Assembly (NCBI GenBank): GCA_028293325.1
Contig: JAQGPA010000045.1
Coordinates: 1 to 61,723, forward strand
Length of the DNA stretch: 61,723 bases
Reading direction: 5' to 3'
From: Pedosphaera sp.
GTDB taxonomy: Bacteria; Verrucomicrobiota; Verrucomicrobiia; Limisphaerales; Pedosphaeraceae
Made by a program: the position numbers and the translations under genes. Shown here piece by piece: positions 36,462 to 45,590 of the stretch (position 1 is its first letter; every line of letters starts with the position of its first letter). Under the pieces are notes generated by a model that saw only the letters and a list, made by a program, of their open reading frames with translations, was not told the DNA's origin and did not search any database.

Positions 36462-37448
36462 ATGTATATGGGTATCTCCATCGTTATCGCTCCGTCCGAT
36501 GCACCACAAGTTCCGGCCACCTGCCCGCAGGCCGTGCCCAGAATCCATCTTGATCCCATGGATCTGGAAATAATTCGAATCATCGGCACAAGCGGACAAT
36601 ACGGGATGCATATATGGAAAGCATTAGATTTGGTTGCCACGGCCCAGAATCCGATTTGCCGCGCTGAGCGTCGGTCAATCCGCTTAAATGTTTGGGAGCA
36701 TTTGCGTACACTTTTGCGCACCCGATTGGTATTTCGTCATCAGCGTAAATTCGTAACTTTGACCAATTTGCCCAAACTAACTGTTACTCGGCGACGACGC
36801 TCACGGGCTGGCAGTACAATTAAACAGGCAACGATCTCAAAGCGCCCAATATCCAGTAACCACCTCAACTCCATCTGGTCAGAGCAAATGGCGGCTGCAT
36901 CGCCTGCCACAGCAATGGCCTGCAAAACCAAAAGCGCTGTTTGTGTAGTAGCCACTTCGAAACCAACGGACTTAACACCAAGTAAAATTGAGCCCGTGCC
37001 CTTGGCAACGATGGGGGATCAGCAAAAAGCGATTTATAAAGCCGCTCAGTCAATAGCCAGATTGCCACGCAGACGCAAAACGAAATGGTCTGGTTTCATC
37101 GGTCGCGTTCGCAGCTTTCGCGACATGGTGGTTCGCTTGCCCACTGGCGAACAGGTATATGTCTATGGCACGTTACGGGGTAAAATAATCTACACGCGCG
37201 ACCGGGGAATTCTTGAGGACGGGCCCAACGGTGTGGGGGTGCGCTGGGACGTTGTTTCTGCTGGCGAGGTAAAAATCGTAAAAAACTGGAATGCTATATT
37301 ACTGGGCTCATTAAAAAGAGGGCGTCGCGAATGTCCTTCTGTGCTTAAGGCGGAAGCGGCTCGCAACAACGGCCGCAAACCCGTCTCCGCCGGTCATCGA
37401 CCGCGTGGCCGACCACGTAAAAACAGGACCGGCCAACTCAAAACTTGA
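36462..37448 (+). CDS. DNA-binding protein with winged-helix N-terminus and AT-hook
   Basis: The protein has 328 residues and is very basic overall. Residues ~30-105 resemble a winged helix (DPMDLEIIRIIGTSGQYGMHIWKALD ... RSIRLNVWEHLRTLLRTRLVFRHQRKFVTLTNL). Residues ~105-150 are an Arg/Lys/Ser-rich linker. The last 20 residues carry an AT-hook core, GHRPRGRPRKNR. The segment SGFIGRVRSFRDMVVRLPTGEQVYVYG looks like a small beta-barrel. The function is unknown. An accessory nucleoid or segregation factor of the element is plausible. Confidence 0.55.
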   Translation: MYMGISIVIAPSDAPQVPATCPQAVPRIHLDPMDLEIIRIIGTSGQYGMHIWKALDLVATAQNPICRAERRSIRLNVWEHLRTLLRTRLVFRHQRKFVTLTNLPKLTVTRRRRSRAGSTIKQATISKRPISSNHLNSIWSEQMAAASPATAMACKTKSAVCVVATSKPTDLTPSKIEPVPLATMGDQQKAIYKAAQSIARLPRRRKTKWSGFIGRVRSFRDMVVRLPTGEQVYVYGTLRGKIIYTRDRGILEDGPNGVGVRWDVVSAGEVKIVKNWNAILLGSLKRGRRECPSVLKAEAARNNGRKPVSAGHRPRGRPRKNRTGQLKT

Positions 37449-37475
37449 AAGGAGGCCTTTATATGACCTTTCGGA

Positions 37476-38537
37476 TTACTCCACGGGTTGCAGCAATGCA
37501 ACAATGCTGCTCCGCAGCCGCTTCGCCCACTCCTCATTCGGGCACTTCGCAACCTCTTCCAGCACCACCTCTGCAACACGACGGCAGGATGCCTTATGAG
37601 CCGCAAAGGAATAAGCGGGCGACAAATTTAGGTTCTTAGGCTCGTCGCCTGAATCTGGAGTATTTTTAAAATAACTCGGCCTCAGCGCTTTCGCCAGCGA
37701 CTTGGCCTCGGACAAGGTCATCCTTGGGGACACCTCATGGTTGGCTATTGCCCGATTAAAGGTTAACTCATCCACGGCCGAGAGCGCGTACAGTGAATTT
37801 AAGGCTGGCGGCAAAATCGCATAGTTATTCGCTTTTGATATGACTGGGTGACTGGAAATCTTCATGAGCATTTGAGCCGTCCGTTGATCGATCCGCAACA
37901 TTTTGGGCGCAAACAACGTGTTAAATTTGCCATGCCCGAGTTGTCGTTTAGCTGCCAGCAGATCCTGGCCAGCTTTGATAAATGCCTCCACTCCTGCCAT
38001 GAGATGTCCGTTGATTTGGACCGCCCAGAACTCTGGTTTTTTGTCATCCGGCAGCATAACCGGCCCTGAATCGGCTGCCTGCGGCAAAATGCTGTCGGTT
38101 GCCAGATTCGGTGAAATCGACCGACTATTCGGTTGGTCTTTCTGGTGGCGTGTCCGTGTCGCATTGCATGCGGGAACAATTTCACCACTTTGAACATCGT
38201 GCATAACCGAGAGGTCGAGTTGCAGAACGTCTGTGCAAAACTCGATGAAGCTCTCTGCGGCCGCACGGAAGGTCTTGTGCCCGCGAATCCATTGGAGGTG
38301 TTGGGTAGCTGCCGGTGCATCGGGAGCTTTGATTATTTCGGCACAACGCTGTCGCAAATCGGCTAAATCAGCGTCAGTAATGTATTTTAAGGTAAATGGT
38401 CGCCGCTGTGTAACAGCGGTATCCAGTCGCCCCATTGGGGAAGCGGTATCTTGTTCGGTGCCACCAACCGGCTTTTTGGCGGTCAGATGGGCTTGCACGG
38501 CGGTTTTTGACGGAATAATTCGACATTTTGTGTCCAT
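37476..38537 (-). CDS. DUF3102-like protein
   Basis: From the ATG at 38537 the protein has about 353 residues. The recognisable part lies near residues 180-290: VEAFIKAGQDLLAAKRQLGHGKFNTLF, RIDQRTAQMLMKISSHPVI and LPPALNSLYALSAV. The HGxF and rTAqmLMkI pattern is that of DUF3102. That domain occurs on plasmids, phages and integrative elements, often beside replication or partition genes, and may act as a DNA-binding accessory factor. The gene follows the Rep-like gene by about 107 bp on the same strand. GGAGG lies only two bases from the chosen ATG, and a TTG start 48 bp upstream remains possible. Confidence 0.7.
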   Translation of the reverse strand: MDTKCRIIPSKTAVQAHLTAKKPVGGTEQDTASPMGRLDTAVTQRRPFTLKYITDADLADLRQRCAEIIKAPDAPAATQHLQWIRGHKTFRAAAESFIEFCTDVLQLDLSVMHDVQSGEIVPACNATRTRHQKDQPNSRSISPNLATDSILPQAADSGPVMLPDDKKPEFWAVQINGHLMAGVEAFIKAGQDLLAAKRQLGHGKFNTLFAPKMLRIDQRTAQMLMKISSHPVISKANNYAILPPALNSLYALSAVDELTFNRAIANHEVSPRMTLSEAKSLAKALRPSYFKNTPDSGDEPKNLNLSPAYSFAAHKASCRRVAEVVLEEVAKCPNEEWAKRLRSSIVALLQPVE

Positions 38538-38644
38538 TTCCTCCAAGAACCAAAAAATATAAAAATCGGGACTTGGTTGGCACAATTATTCGATAAATTC
38601 GTTGTCCGCAGTCGCCAATGCCTCCTGTGCCCCCACTATCGGCA

Positions 38645-40141
38645 TTATTTGACAGCTCTTGCCCTGCGGTTTGCCTCGGTTTTTGCATGATTTTCGCGCC
38701 AAAGTCGGTGCCGTTCGCACTCGGTAAGGATGCTGCGGGCGCCAAATTTATGGTTTCCCCGCACATAGCGCCGTCGCAGCATATACGTGTGATCCCCTAG
38801 AATTGGCGCTAATCGGATTTTTTTGAAGACTAGGCGGCTACGCTGCGGGTATAGGAGCAATTCATCAAAAAACCGCTTAAAATTGCAGTCGGTCCGGCGG
38901 AGGCCCGGAAAGCGGTCATACACCGATGCCACGGCCTCAACAATATTAACCGTCTTCTGCATGTATTTTACCCACCGGCGCAAGTCATCTGGCGTTGGGA
39001 TTACTGCCACGGTTACATCGGCGTAAATTCCCGGACAGGACTGTGCCAGCAGTGTATCGACCTCCGCCTTCACGAATTCTGCCATTTTTTGAGCGTCGTG
39101 TTCGGATAAAGAACTACCGACTGCGTGCCAATGCTGATGGGAAGTATACGGCAGAAATTTGATATTGTTTTCGATTTTGGCGCGAATGCCGTCCAACCAC
39201 CCGTTTTTGACCAGTTTGCCGAAAACAGACTGCCCCGCCCCCAAAAACTGGCGAATGGCCGTTTCCACCGGCCAGTCTCCATAATCTTCGGCTTCAAACG
39301 GGTCAGGGTACCCAAATATCCGTCCCCGGTGGGATCCTCGATAAATCATTGAGTTAGGGTTCTCGAATTCCCAGTCCGCCGGCACGATGGTGTGGCTAAC
39401 AGCTCCGGAATTAGCACGGTTGGTTCGCGGCGCCAGAGTGAATGCAAACCAATTCCCACCCCGATTAAAGGCCGCTGCGTCATAAGCCGCATAGAGGGTT
39501 TTAAGGCCATCGGAAATATTGAGGTAGTTACATAACTCGCAATGCTCGCCATCCTGGCACCGACGCTTGTATTCAAATTTTCCCCGCTTAATTTTGGGGT
39601 AAAGTCCGCACTCAAGCACTGATTCAACCCAGTTATCGAGGTCAAGCTCGGCATCATCGGGCATGCGCCAGAGGTGCGCGATAATGCTCAATGATTTGTC
39701 AATCGGGATGCCATTTTTGTGGACCGCAACATTGAAATAGTCTTTTTTGCCTTTGCGAGTCGTCCAGTGGATTTTTGCGTGAACTTTTTTGATTCGCTCT
39801 CTCAACCATTCTGGTAACTCCTCCCGATTCCTAAACAGTGTCTCCAAGTCATCGATGCGGATATCATCCAAATCCACCACGACATGCGGTTCGGCAGCAG
39901 CCAAATCAGCTTGGGCCGCGTGATGGTCAATCTGTTTATACACACAGGCGACCCTTGCTTTGGCCGCTGCAACGCGGCTTGTGGGCGTACTTTTCGCCAT
40001 TTCATCAATCGCTTGCTTAGTGCGCCTCCGGTGTCGTTCTGCCTCTTTGCGCTCGATGGATTTAAGGTATGCTTTTTCCTTTCTTAGCCGGAGCAGTATC
40101 TGGGGCGGAATAAGGAGTTTGGAATCTGGATGTGCCTTCAT
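38645..40141 (-). CDS. HUH rolling-circle replication initiator-like protein
   Basis: The protein has 498 residues. The three motifs of pC194/pUB110-type Rep proteins are present in order: motif 1 WFAFTLAPRTNRAN (232-238 core), motif 2 HQHWHAVG with the His-hydrophobic-His pair His337-His339, and motif 3 RRWVKYMQK (Tyr393, Lys396). A Cys cluster (Cys195, Cys201, Cys204) sits just before motif 1, as in Rep proteins with a small zinc site. Motif 3 Tyr would be the nicking residue. The N-terminal 130 residues are helical and basic. The protein would nick and restart replication of the element after excision. Its ATG overlaps the stop of the small gene upstream in an ATGA. Confidence 0.72.
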   Translation of the reverse strand: MKAHPDSKLLIPPQILLRLRKEKAYLKSIERKEAERHRRRTKQAIDEMAKSTPTSRVAAAKARVACVYKQIDHHAAQADLAAAEPHVVVDLDDIRIDDLETLFRNREELPEWLRERIKKVHAKIHWTTRKGKKDYFNVAVHKNGIPIDKSLSIIAHLWRMPDDAELDLDNWVESVLECGLYPKIKRGKFEYKRRCQDGEHCELCNYLNISDGLKTLYAAYDAAAFNRGGNWFAFTLAPRTNRANSGAVSHTIVPADWEFENPNSMIYRGSHRGRIFGYPDPFEAEDYGDWPVETAIRQFLGAGQSVFGKLVKNGWLDGIRAKIENNIKFLPYTSHQHWHAVGSSLSEHDAQKMAEFVKAEVDTLLAQSCPGIYADVTVAVIPTPDDLRRWVKYMQKTVNIVEAVASVYDRFPGLRRTDCNFKRFFDELLLYPQRSRLVFKKIRLAPILGDHTYMLRRRYVRGNHKFGARSILTECERHRLWRENHAKTEANRRARAVK

Positions 40142-40362
40142 ACGCGGTTAGCCATGCGAAGCATGAATGCGGCGTCCGTTATGCGCACGGAACCGTGGAC
40201 GGCAGGCTGGTGTGTGTTCTCCACCCTTACGATATAGCTGGCGGGAAATTTTGTGGAATAATTGAGATTCGCGACCGCACCAACGTTCACGTCGATAACC
40301 GGCTTTTTGGTACGCGGATAGTGTTTTATATTACCCGGCACATCGGATAATGAAGTTTTCAT
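40138..40362 (-). CDS. Small protein coupled to the Rep-like gene
   Basis: From the ATG at 40362 it is a 74-residue protein: MKTSLSDVPGNIKHYPRTK, KPVIDVNVGAVANLNYSTK, then ASYIVRVENTHQPAVHGSV. The strand-rich pattern could fit a small single-strand-binding or replication accessory protein, but I do not recognise a family. The stop overlaps the Rep-like start (ATGA), which is strong evidence of co-translation. A longer frame to 40491 exists but looks non-coding upstream of 40362. There is no clear Shine-Dalgarno site. Confidence 0.5.
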   Translation of the reverse strand: MKTSLSDVPGNIKHYPRTKKPVIDVNVGAVANLNYSTKFPASYIVRVENTHQPAVHGSVRITDAAFMLRMANRV

Positions 40363-40828
40363 GATTTTGTAGTTAAATTGCTGGATCGTATTCTGGGCAC
40401 CGGATCTTGCGTCGTCAGGTGCACCCGCCTTTTTAAGAACAGAGTCATGGACGAAATGGCAGAGACAATTCAGACCACCGTGATCGAGCAATTTGGGATT
40501 AATTTCTTTGGAAGCTGCCTGGCCGGGAAATTGACAAGTATTTTGGACCGGCGGGCAGGATCCTCTGTAATCGGTTGGATATTGGCAAGAAGCTGGTATG
40601 CATTGGCATACAGCGAATATTTAACTTCGCAATGGGGACATTATGCCGATAGATGCAGAAAGAATTATGAAATTATTATTTTTAGCCCACTTTTATTTAA
40701 TAATAGCCCCTCAGCGGGCGCATCTCGATTGCGTCAACTCGATTATTTAATACCGACCAGCTGGAATAAAATTAAAAATAAAGTAATACCCTACCCCACA
40801 TTTTTCCCAGAATTCTGTTCTTCAGGGC
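40363..40828. other. Divergent, partly AT-rich region; origin or regulatory candidate
   Basis: This gap separates the Rep operon (leftward) from the excisionase-like gene (rightward). The stretch 40660-40800 is strongly AT-rich and contains ATTATTTAATA-type repeats near 40692 and 40740, separated by a GC-rich block (AGCCCCTCAGCGGGCGCATC). That is the kind of place where a rolling-circle origin or an excision control region would lie. A rightward frame (40378-40845) crosses it without recognisable features. Confidence 0.4.
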
Positions 40829-41149
40829 ATGGCAATCAACCATGATTTTGTAAACAACGGACAACAGTGCCTGCATGCTTTGCGGCTGCCAGCACGAGTT
40901 AGTGGGCGAGAGGCGGCAGTGCTTTTGGGTTTTAGTGAACATGATCTGCCGATATTGGTCAGGGCCCATTTGCTCAAGCCCTTGGGCCAACCCGGCCCCA
41001 ACTCGCCAAAACATTACGCCTCCATCGAATTATTACAGCACGCGCAGGACGTAAAATGGCTGCACCGCGCGACGGAAATTGTCGCCAAGAACTGGCAAAA
41101 GCGGAATGCCCGCAGGCGTCAGGAGCAGGCCTTACTACCCGGCCAATAG
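40829..41149 (+). CDS. Excisionase/MerR-like helix-turn-helix protein
   Basis: The protein has 106 residues. RVSGREAAVLLGFSEHDLPILVRAHLLKPLGQPGPNSPKHYASIELLQ has the layout of an excisionase or MerR-type winged helix: a helix-turn-helix, a wing with Pro-Gly, then the helix starting at the usual Y-x-S-x-E-L site. The C-terminal helix is basic (KNWQKRNARRRQEQ). Such proteins direct integrase toward excision or repress the integrase/rep region. It is divergent from the Rep operon and converges on the unknown gene at 41204-41644, one gene away from the integrase. Confidence 0.65.
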   Translation: MAINHDFVNNGQQCLHALRLPARVSGREAAVLLGFSEHDLPILVRAHLLKPLGQPGPNSPKHYASIELLQHAQDVKWLHRATEIVAKNWQKRNARRRQEQALLPGQ

Positions 41150-41203
41150 AAATGAACCTCGGGATCCAAAGTCAAAACACGACCAGGCATTATTTTCCCA
41201 GAA

Positions 41204-41644
41204 TCACGTTATGACTCCCGCCGCACCGCACGAAAATATAAATACGCAATGAATCCGTCCCGCGCGCTGCTCCAACACAGTGAGTTCACCCGCCCGGATG
41301 GGTATTCCTGATTTTGCGAGCACTTGCCTGATTTGTCGCCCCGCGCGCTTATTGTCATCGGCCAGGTCAAACGAGCCGCGAGTGAGCCAGGCGCTCCAAA
41401 TCGGGTGGACCTCTTCCCGCTCAATTCGCGTGACACCAAAACCCGATTCCAACAGCACTCGTTTGATTCGGTGATGCCAATAATCATCACCCGTGAGCAT
41501 ATCCAACAGCGCACGCTTCAATGCCTTGGGCTCCCGGATGTCCTCGCTTAAGGATTGGGAAACTGACGAAGTGCGCCGAGCGCCCAAACTGGGGCGCGTT
41601 GGGTCATGGCTTGGGACTCGAGAAATATGACATTTCTTTTTCAT
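41204..41644 (-). CDS. Unknown protein downstream of the integrase
   Basis: The ATG at 41644 is preceded by a strong GGGGAGG site seven bases upstream, which decides this start over the longer frame to 41719. The 146-residue protein has a basic, disordered N-terminus (MKKKCHISRVPSHDPTRPSLGARR). A helical region (EPKALKRALLDMLTGDDYWHHRIKRVLLESGFG) and a possible small alpha/beta region (REEVHPIWSAWLTRGSFDLADDNKRAGRQIRQVLAKSG) follow. I do not recognise it. It lies 55 bp after the integrase stop on the same strand, so it is probably co-transcribed. Confidence 0.6.
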   Translation of the reverse strand: MKKKCHISRVPSHDPTRPSLGARRTSSVSQSLSEDIREPKALKRALLDMLTGDDYWHHRIKRVLLESGFGVTRIEREEVHPIWSAWLTRGSFDLADDNKRAGRQIRQVLAKSGIPIRAGELTVLEQRAGRIHCVFIFSCGAAGVIT

Positions 41645-41699
41645 TTTGATCCTCCCCGTTGCCGAATTATTTCCACCCCTTGCTGCCAGTACGTTTCCG

Positions 41700-42752
41700 C
41701 TAACTCGCAACTGCTGCATCGACTTGCGGGTTTGTCCGAACGGCCAAGGGGATGACCTTGTTTTCGTACTGATCCAATGGGGGACAGATCACCTTAGCCC
41801 GGCGAGCATAGGACTGATGTACCGCGCGCGAATTATGGCCCAAGGCGGCTTGTGCCCACCGCTCTGGGTACCCGGCTGTGCTTGCCCTTTCGGCCCAGGA
41901 GTAACGGAAGCTATGCAGACTTATCCCGGCGATCCCCAGCAAACGGCACCGCCGGCTAAACTCAGCGGCCCGCGCCGAATCCGTGCTGTTGCTCAAACTC
42001 GGAAATAACCGGCCTTGCGCAGGCAGTTGAGAAAGAATGGCCTCCAGTCCTGCACCAATCGTCATGCAGGCCGGTTCACTTCCTTCCGCCAGCTTTTGCC
42101 GCCGGTAAACGATGGTCCTGGTGTTCCAATCGATGTTGTCTGCAGTTAAATTCGCGGTGTCCGTTTGGGCGGCGCCCAGTTCCCAGAGCAGCCCATAATA
42201 CAGGCGCCGCTCCACGTTGGTTTCAGCGGCAATAATCCGCTGGTACTCGAGCAGCGTCACCGCCCGCTTGGGCTTGGGCTTGAACTTGGGCCAGAGCTTA
42301 GGGGGCAGGATTTGCCAGGCAAGCCAGCCCAAGCCCAAAGCTAGGTTGTGCAGTCGTCGTAAATAATTATTGGTGGCACTTGCCCCCGTTGCCAGGACGG
42401 TTTTGAAATCTTCACTCGTCGTCTCCATCAACGTTTTGTTCCGGATCGGGTCATACACGCGGCTCTGCATCTCGCGCCGACAGCGGTGTTGACTTGATTC
42501 CCGTCCGTGCGTGGCCAGATCGGCCATCACTTCGGCCCAAGTACGAGTGATGAGTTTGGGATCGTGTGCTGAGAGATAAGTTTTGCCCAAAGCCAGGTTG
42601 AGCATCGGCATCCGGGCGGCTTCATTTCGGGCGTGCAACAGACGCGCAGCCTCCTTGGGCTCGCGTGTGCGCAGTGAGATCTGTTTTCGGTTTTGGGTAT
42701 CCTCAATGCAATAAATGCCCTGCCGCCGATAGAGCCGGTAACGATTATTCAT
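41700..42752 (-). CDS. Tyrosine-type site-specific integrase
   Basis: The protein has 350 residues. The N-terminal SAM-like core-binding region includes TWAEVMADLATHGRESSQHRCRREM and SEDFKTVLATGASATNNYLRRLHNLALGLGWL. The catalytic half has His280-x-x-Arg283 (LHSFRYSW), His306 (ALGHNS) and the nucleophile Tyr315 (VHQSYARR). The first box, normally containing Arg, reads ELGAAQTDTANLTADNIDW: Gln196 stands at or beside the usual Arg. Because I recall relatives in this phylum with Gln here, this looks like a lineage variant rather than inactivation. It lies 194 bp inside the element from the 3' end of tRNA-Asn, the usual place for an integrase next to its att site. Confidence 0.9.
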   Translation of the reverse strand: MNNRYRLYRRQGIYCIEDTQNRKQISLRTREPKEAARLLHARNEAARMPMLNLALGKTYLSAHDPKLITRTWAEVMADLATHGRESSQHRCRREMQSRVYDPIRNKTLMETTSEDFKTVLATGASATNNYLRRLHNLALGLGWLAWQILPPKLWPKFKPKPKRAVTLLEYQRIIAAETNVERRLYYGLLWELGAAQTDTANLTADNIDWNTRTIVYRRQKLAEGSEPACMTIGAGLEAILSQLPAQGRLFPSLSNSTDSARAAEFSRRCRLLGIAGISLHSFRYSWAERASTAGYPERWAQAALGHNSRAVHQSYARRAKVICPPLDQYENKVIPLAVRTNPQVDAAVAS

Positions 42753-42918
42753 AACGTCTTTCCGTGAGGGTAAAAGACGCGAGACACTATGCGTAAGGGA
42801 GCACTGGGTGAGTAGGATCAGCGCTCGCGCGAATTGTGGCGGAACAATGGCCGCATTTTGCGCTTACTGACACTTTCACTGACAGTGGGGTCTCTTGACG
42901 ACTACCGGAAGGAGCTAC

Positions 42919-42937
42919 GCTGTTGAGGAACAACAGC
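42919..42937. repeat. Short inverted repeat beside tRNA-Asn
   Basis: GCTGTTG (42919-42925) and CAACAGC (42931-42937) form a 7-bp stem with a 5-base loop, eight bases beyond the encoded CCA of the tRNA gene on its 3' side. It has no T-run, so it is a weak terminator. It may instead be an arm-type or core-flanking site of the neighbouring integrase. Confidence 0.4.
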
Positions 42938-42945
42938 TTACAAAG

Positions 42946-43020
42946 TGGCTCCAAAGGTAGGACTCGAACCTACAACCGATCGGTTAACAGCCGATTGCTC
43001 TACCATTGAGCTACTTTGGA
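42946..43020 (-). tRNA. tRNA-Asn (GTT), CCA encoded
   Basis: The 75-base gene on the minus strand folds as a tRNA. Acceptor TCCAAAG pairs with CTTTGGA, the D arm includes AGCTCAATGGTAGAGC, the anticodon loop is CTGTTAA with anticodon GTT (plus-strand 42986-42988), and the T arm contains GGTTCGAGTCC. The discriminator base is G, followed by an encoded CCA. The integrase gene lies just beyond the 3' end, so this gene is the probable attachment site of the element at 31.7-42.9 kb. Confidence 0.95.
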
Positions 43021-43080
43021 TACCAAAGGATTGGCAATTTACAAAGCGCAGGCCTATGCGTCAACTGATTTTACCCCCGT

Positions 43081-43941
43081 TCAGGCCCGCTGGCAACGGG
43101 GACAGTAAAAAGTGCTCCGGGCGGCTTGGAAAAGGCGTCGGATGGAGGTTCGGCAGTTTTGGCACGGTTGGCCACGGCGGTCGTAAACGAGGAGGCGTTC
43201 CTGGTAAAACTCGGATTCGTTGCCCGTGCTGCCGTAGTAAAAGAGCCCGTCACGGCCTCTGGTTCCAGCAAAATCGAGCGGAACGGTGCTGCCGGCTTGA
43301 ATGGCTTCGGCAAGGACTTCGCGAATGGTCCGCCAAAGCAGTTTCACCTGTGCCATTGTCAATCCCCGGGAGGCGAGTTTGGGGGAAACGCGGGCGCGAA
43401 ACAGGGATTCACTCGCGTAAATGTTCCCCACGCCGGTGACCAGCGTTTGATCGAGCAGTTTGACTTTGATGGATTGGGCAGAACGTTTTAAAGCGGCTGC
43501 AAAATACTTAACTGTGAAATCCGAGCCCAGGGGTTCGGGCCCGAGTCGGGCGAGGCTGCTGGTATCAAGGGTGAACCGGCCAAAATATCGGGTGTCCTCA
43601 TAAACAAGATTGTGCCGGCCCAGACCCAACACCACGGCGGCATGCTTCGGCAAAGATTCTTTCTGCGGGAGCAGATACATGCGGCCGGTCATGCCAAGGT
43701 GCCCGACGAGAAGGATTGGTGCGCGTCCGCGACGGTGCGGCGGGCGAAGGTTGAAGAGGAGATATTTGCCGCGACGAATCAACCCGGTGAAAGTTGCACC
43801 TTGGAGGGTTCTAACCAGTTGACTCTCGGATGTGGGGGAAATGACTTTGGCGCGATGAACCTGAATGCCGCGAATGGTTTTGTTTTTTAGCAATGGCGCC
43901 AAATGGCGAACCAGAATTTCAACTTCGGGTAATTCAGGCAT
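43081..43941 (-). CDS. mutM: Formamidopyrimidine-DNA glycosylase (Fpg/MutM)
   Basis: The 286-residue protein starts MPELPEVE, supplying the catalytic Pro-Glu pair. The conserved Lys follows in RRGKYLLF near residue 57. The DNA-binding H2TH region includes LLDQTLVTGVGNIYASESLFRARVSP, and the C-terminal zinc finger is CQNCRTSIRRLFQAARSTFYCPRC. It removes 8-oxoguanine and formamidopyrimidines and cuts the abasic site. ARSTFYCP replaces the more common GRGTxFCP before the last CxxC pair, a modest change. It lies 60 bp from tRNA-Asn and outside the element. Confidence 0.95.
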   Translation of the reverse strand: MPELPEVEILVRHLAPLLKNKTIRGIQVHRAKVISPTSESQLVRTLQGATFTGLIRRGKYLLFNLRPPHRRGRAPILLVGHLGMTGRMYLLPQKESLPKHAAVVLGLGRHNLVYEDTRYFGRFTLDTSSLARLGPEPLGSDFTVKYFAAALKRSAQSIKVKLLDQTLVTGVGNIYASESLFRARVSPKLASRGLTMAQVKLLWRTIREVLAEAIQAGSTVPLDFAGTRGRDGLFYYGSTGNESEFYQERLLVYDRRGQPCQNCRTSIRRLFQAARSTFYCPRCQRA

Positions 43942-44004
43942 GGTGAATGTTAAATATCAGTTTTAAAATAAGACCGGATCCGGGGCTCAAAGCTACAATC
44001 CGCT

Positions 44005-44634
44005 TCAAGCATGCGCCGGCAGTAGTGCCATTACTTCGTTATCCGTGGTTTGAGGGAAATTCAGGTAGTATTGGCCGACAGCCATAAACCCGGGGTCGAT
44101 AAGTAAAGCTATGACTTCATCGGCAACGCGGGCAAGACGATCGACTGCGTCGGGAGAAGCAACGGGGACGGCAACCATCACAGCTGCGGCATTCTGTTGT
44201 TTCACGGACGTGACGGCGGCTTCCATGGTGGCACCGGTGGCCAGGCCATCGTCAACGAGAAGGACGCGCTTATGTGCGAGGTCGGGCAGGCCGGCGGGAT
44301 GGAATTTGGCCTGATAATCATGCAGCCGTTCGGTCTCTTCTGCAATGACTTCATCAAGTTCACTGCGATTAACACGGTGATTTGCCAAGGCGGCATCATC
44401 GAGCAAAACTACACCTGGCTCGGCTAAAGCACCGACGGCAAACTCGCGCTGCTGAGGATGTCCAATTTTGCGCACGACGAGAACATCAAAGGGACGATTA
44501 AGAATGTGAGCGACTTCGGCAGCCACAACCGCACCGCCACGCGGCAAACCCAGAACAACGTCCGCTTCCACGCCACGTGCGGCCAGGTACCGTCCGAGTT
44601 CCTTTCCGGCTTCTTCACGAGATAGAAAGACCAT
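44005..44634 (-). CDS. Phosphoribosyltransferase family protein
   Basis: From the ATG at 44634 the protein has about 209 residues. The PRPP loop is VLLVDDGLATGATMEAAV, the type I phosphoribosyltransferase signature with paired Asp residues. VVLGLPRGGAVVAAEVAHIL near the N-terminus and VLVVRKIGHPQQREFAVGAL are typical of the large uncharacterised group found beside housekeeping genes. The frame extends upstream to 44718, but its added hydrophobic stretch is not like the family. The exact base substrate is unknown. It is leftward, in the same direction as pyrH and mutM. Confidence 0.85.
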   Translation of the reverse strand: MVFLSREEAGKELGRYLAARGVEADVVLGLPRGGAVVAAEVAHILNRPFDVLVVRKIGHPQQREFAVGALAEPGVVLLDDAALANHRVNRSELDEVIAEETERLHDYQAKFHPAGLPDLAHKRVLLVDDGLATGATMEAAVTSVKQQNAAAVMVAVPVASPDAVDRLARVADEVIALLIDPGFMAVGQYYLNFPQTTDNEVMALLPAHA

Positions 44635-44752
44635 AAGAAAAAATGGCTCCTTTTTTGGCAAAAAGCAATGGCGCGCATGGTGCGCAAATAAACTCCAAAA
44701 ACCCAAAAAGAACCCCAAAGCTGCGCACTACCGGAGCCGGTTCACGAGTGCC

Positions 44753-45535
<783 letters not shown>

Positions 45536-45590
45536 TCAAATCAATCCATCAACCATGAAACGTCAGCTGCGATGCGTGATGGTTTGTGCC

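Noticed and set aside
37445..37639. Rightward frame with AAAGGAGG seven bases before an ATG at 37463
   Set aside because: The ribosome site is good, but the 58-residue product has no features and is antisense to the end of the DUF3102 gene.
40378..40845. 155-residue rightward frame across the rep/excisionase gap
   Set aside because: It overlaps the start of the excisionase-like gene in another frame, has no family signs, and its last third covers AT-rich DNA.
42946..43020. Search for a copy of the tRNA-Asn 3' end as a left attachment repeat
   Set aside because: No copy of the tRNA tail was found between 31 and 42 kb. The left boundary is either degenerate or very short, so no att site is claimed.
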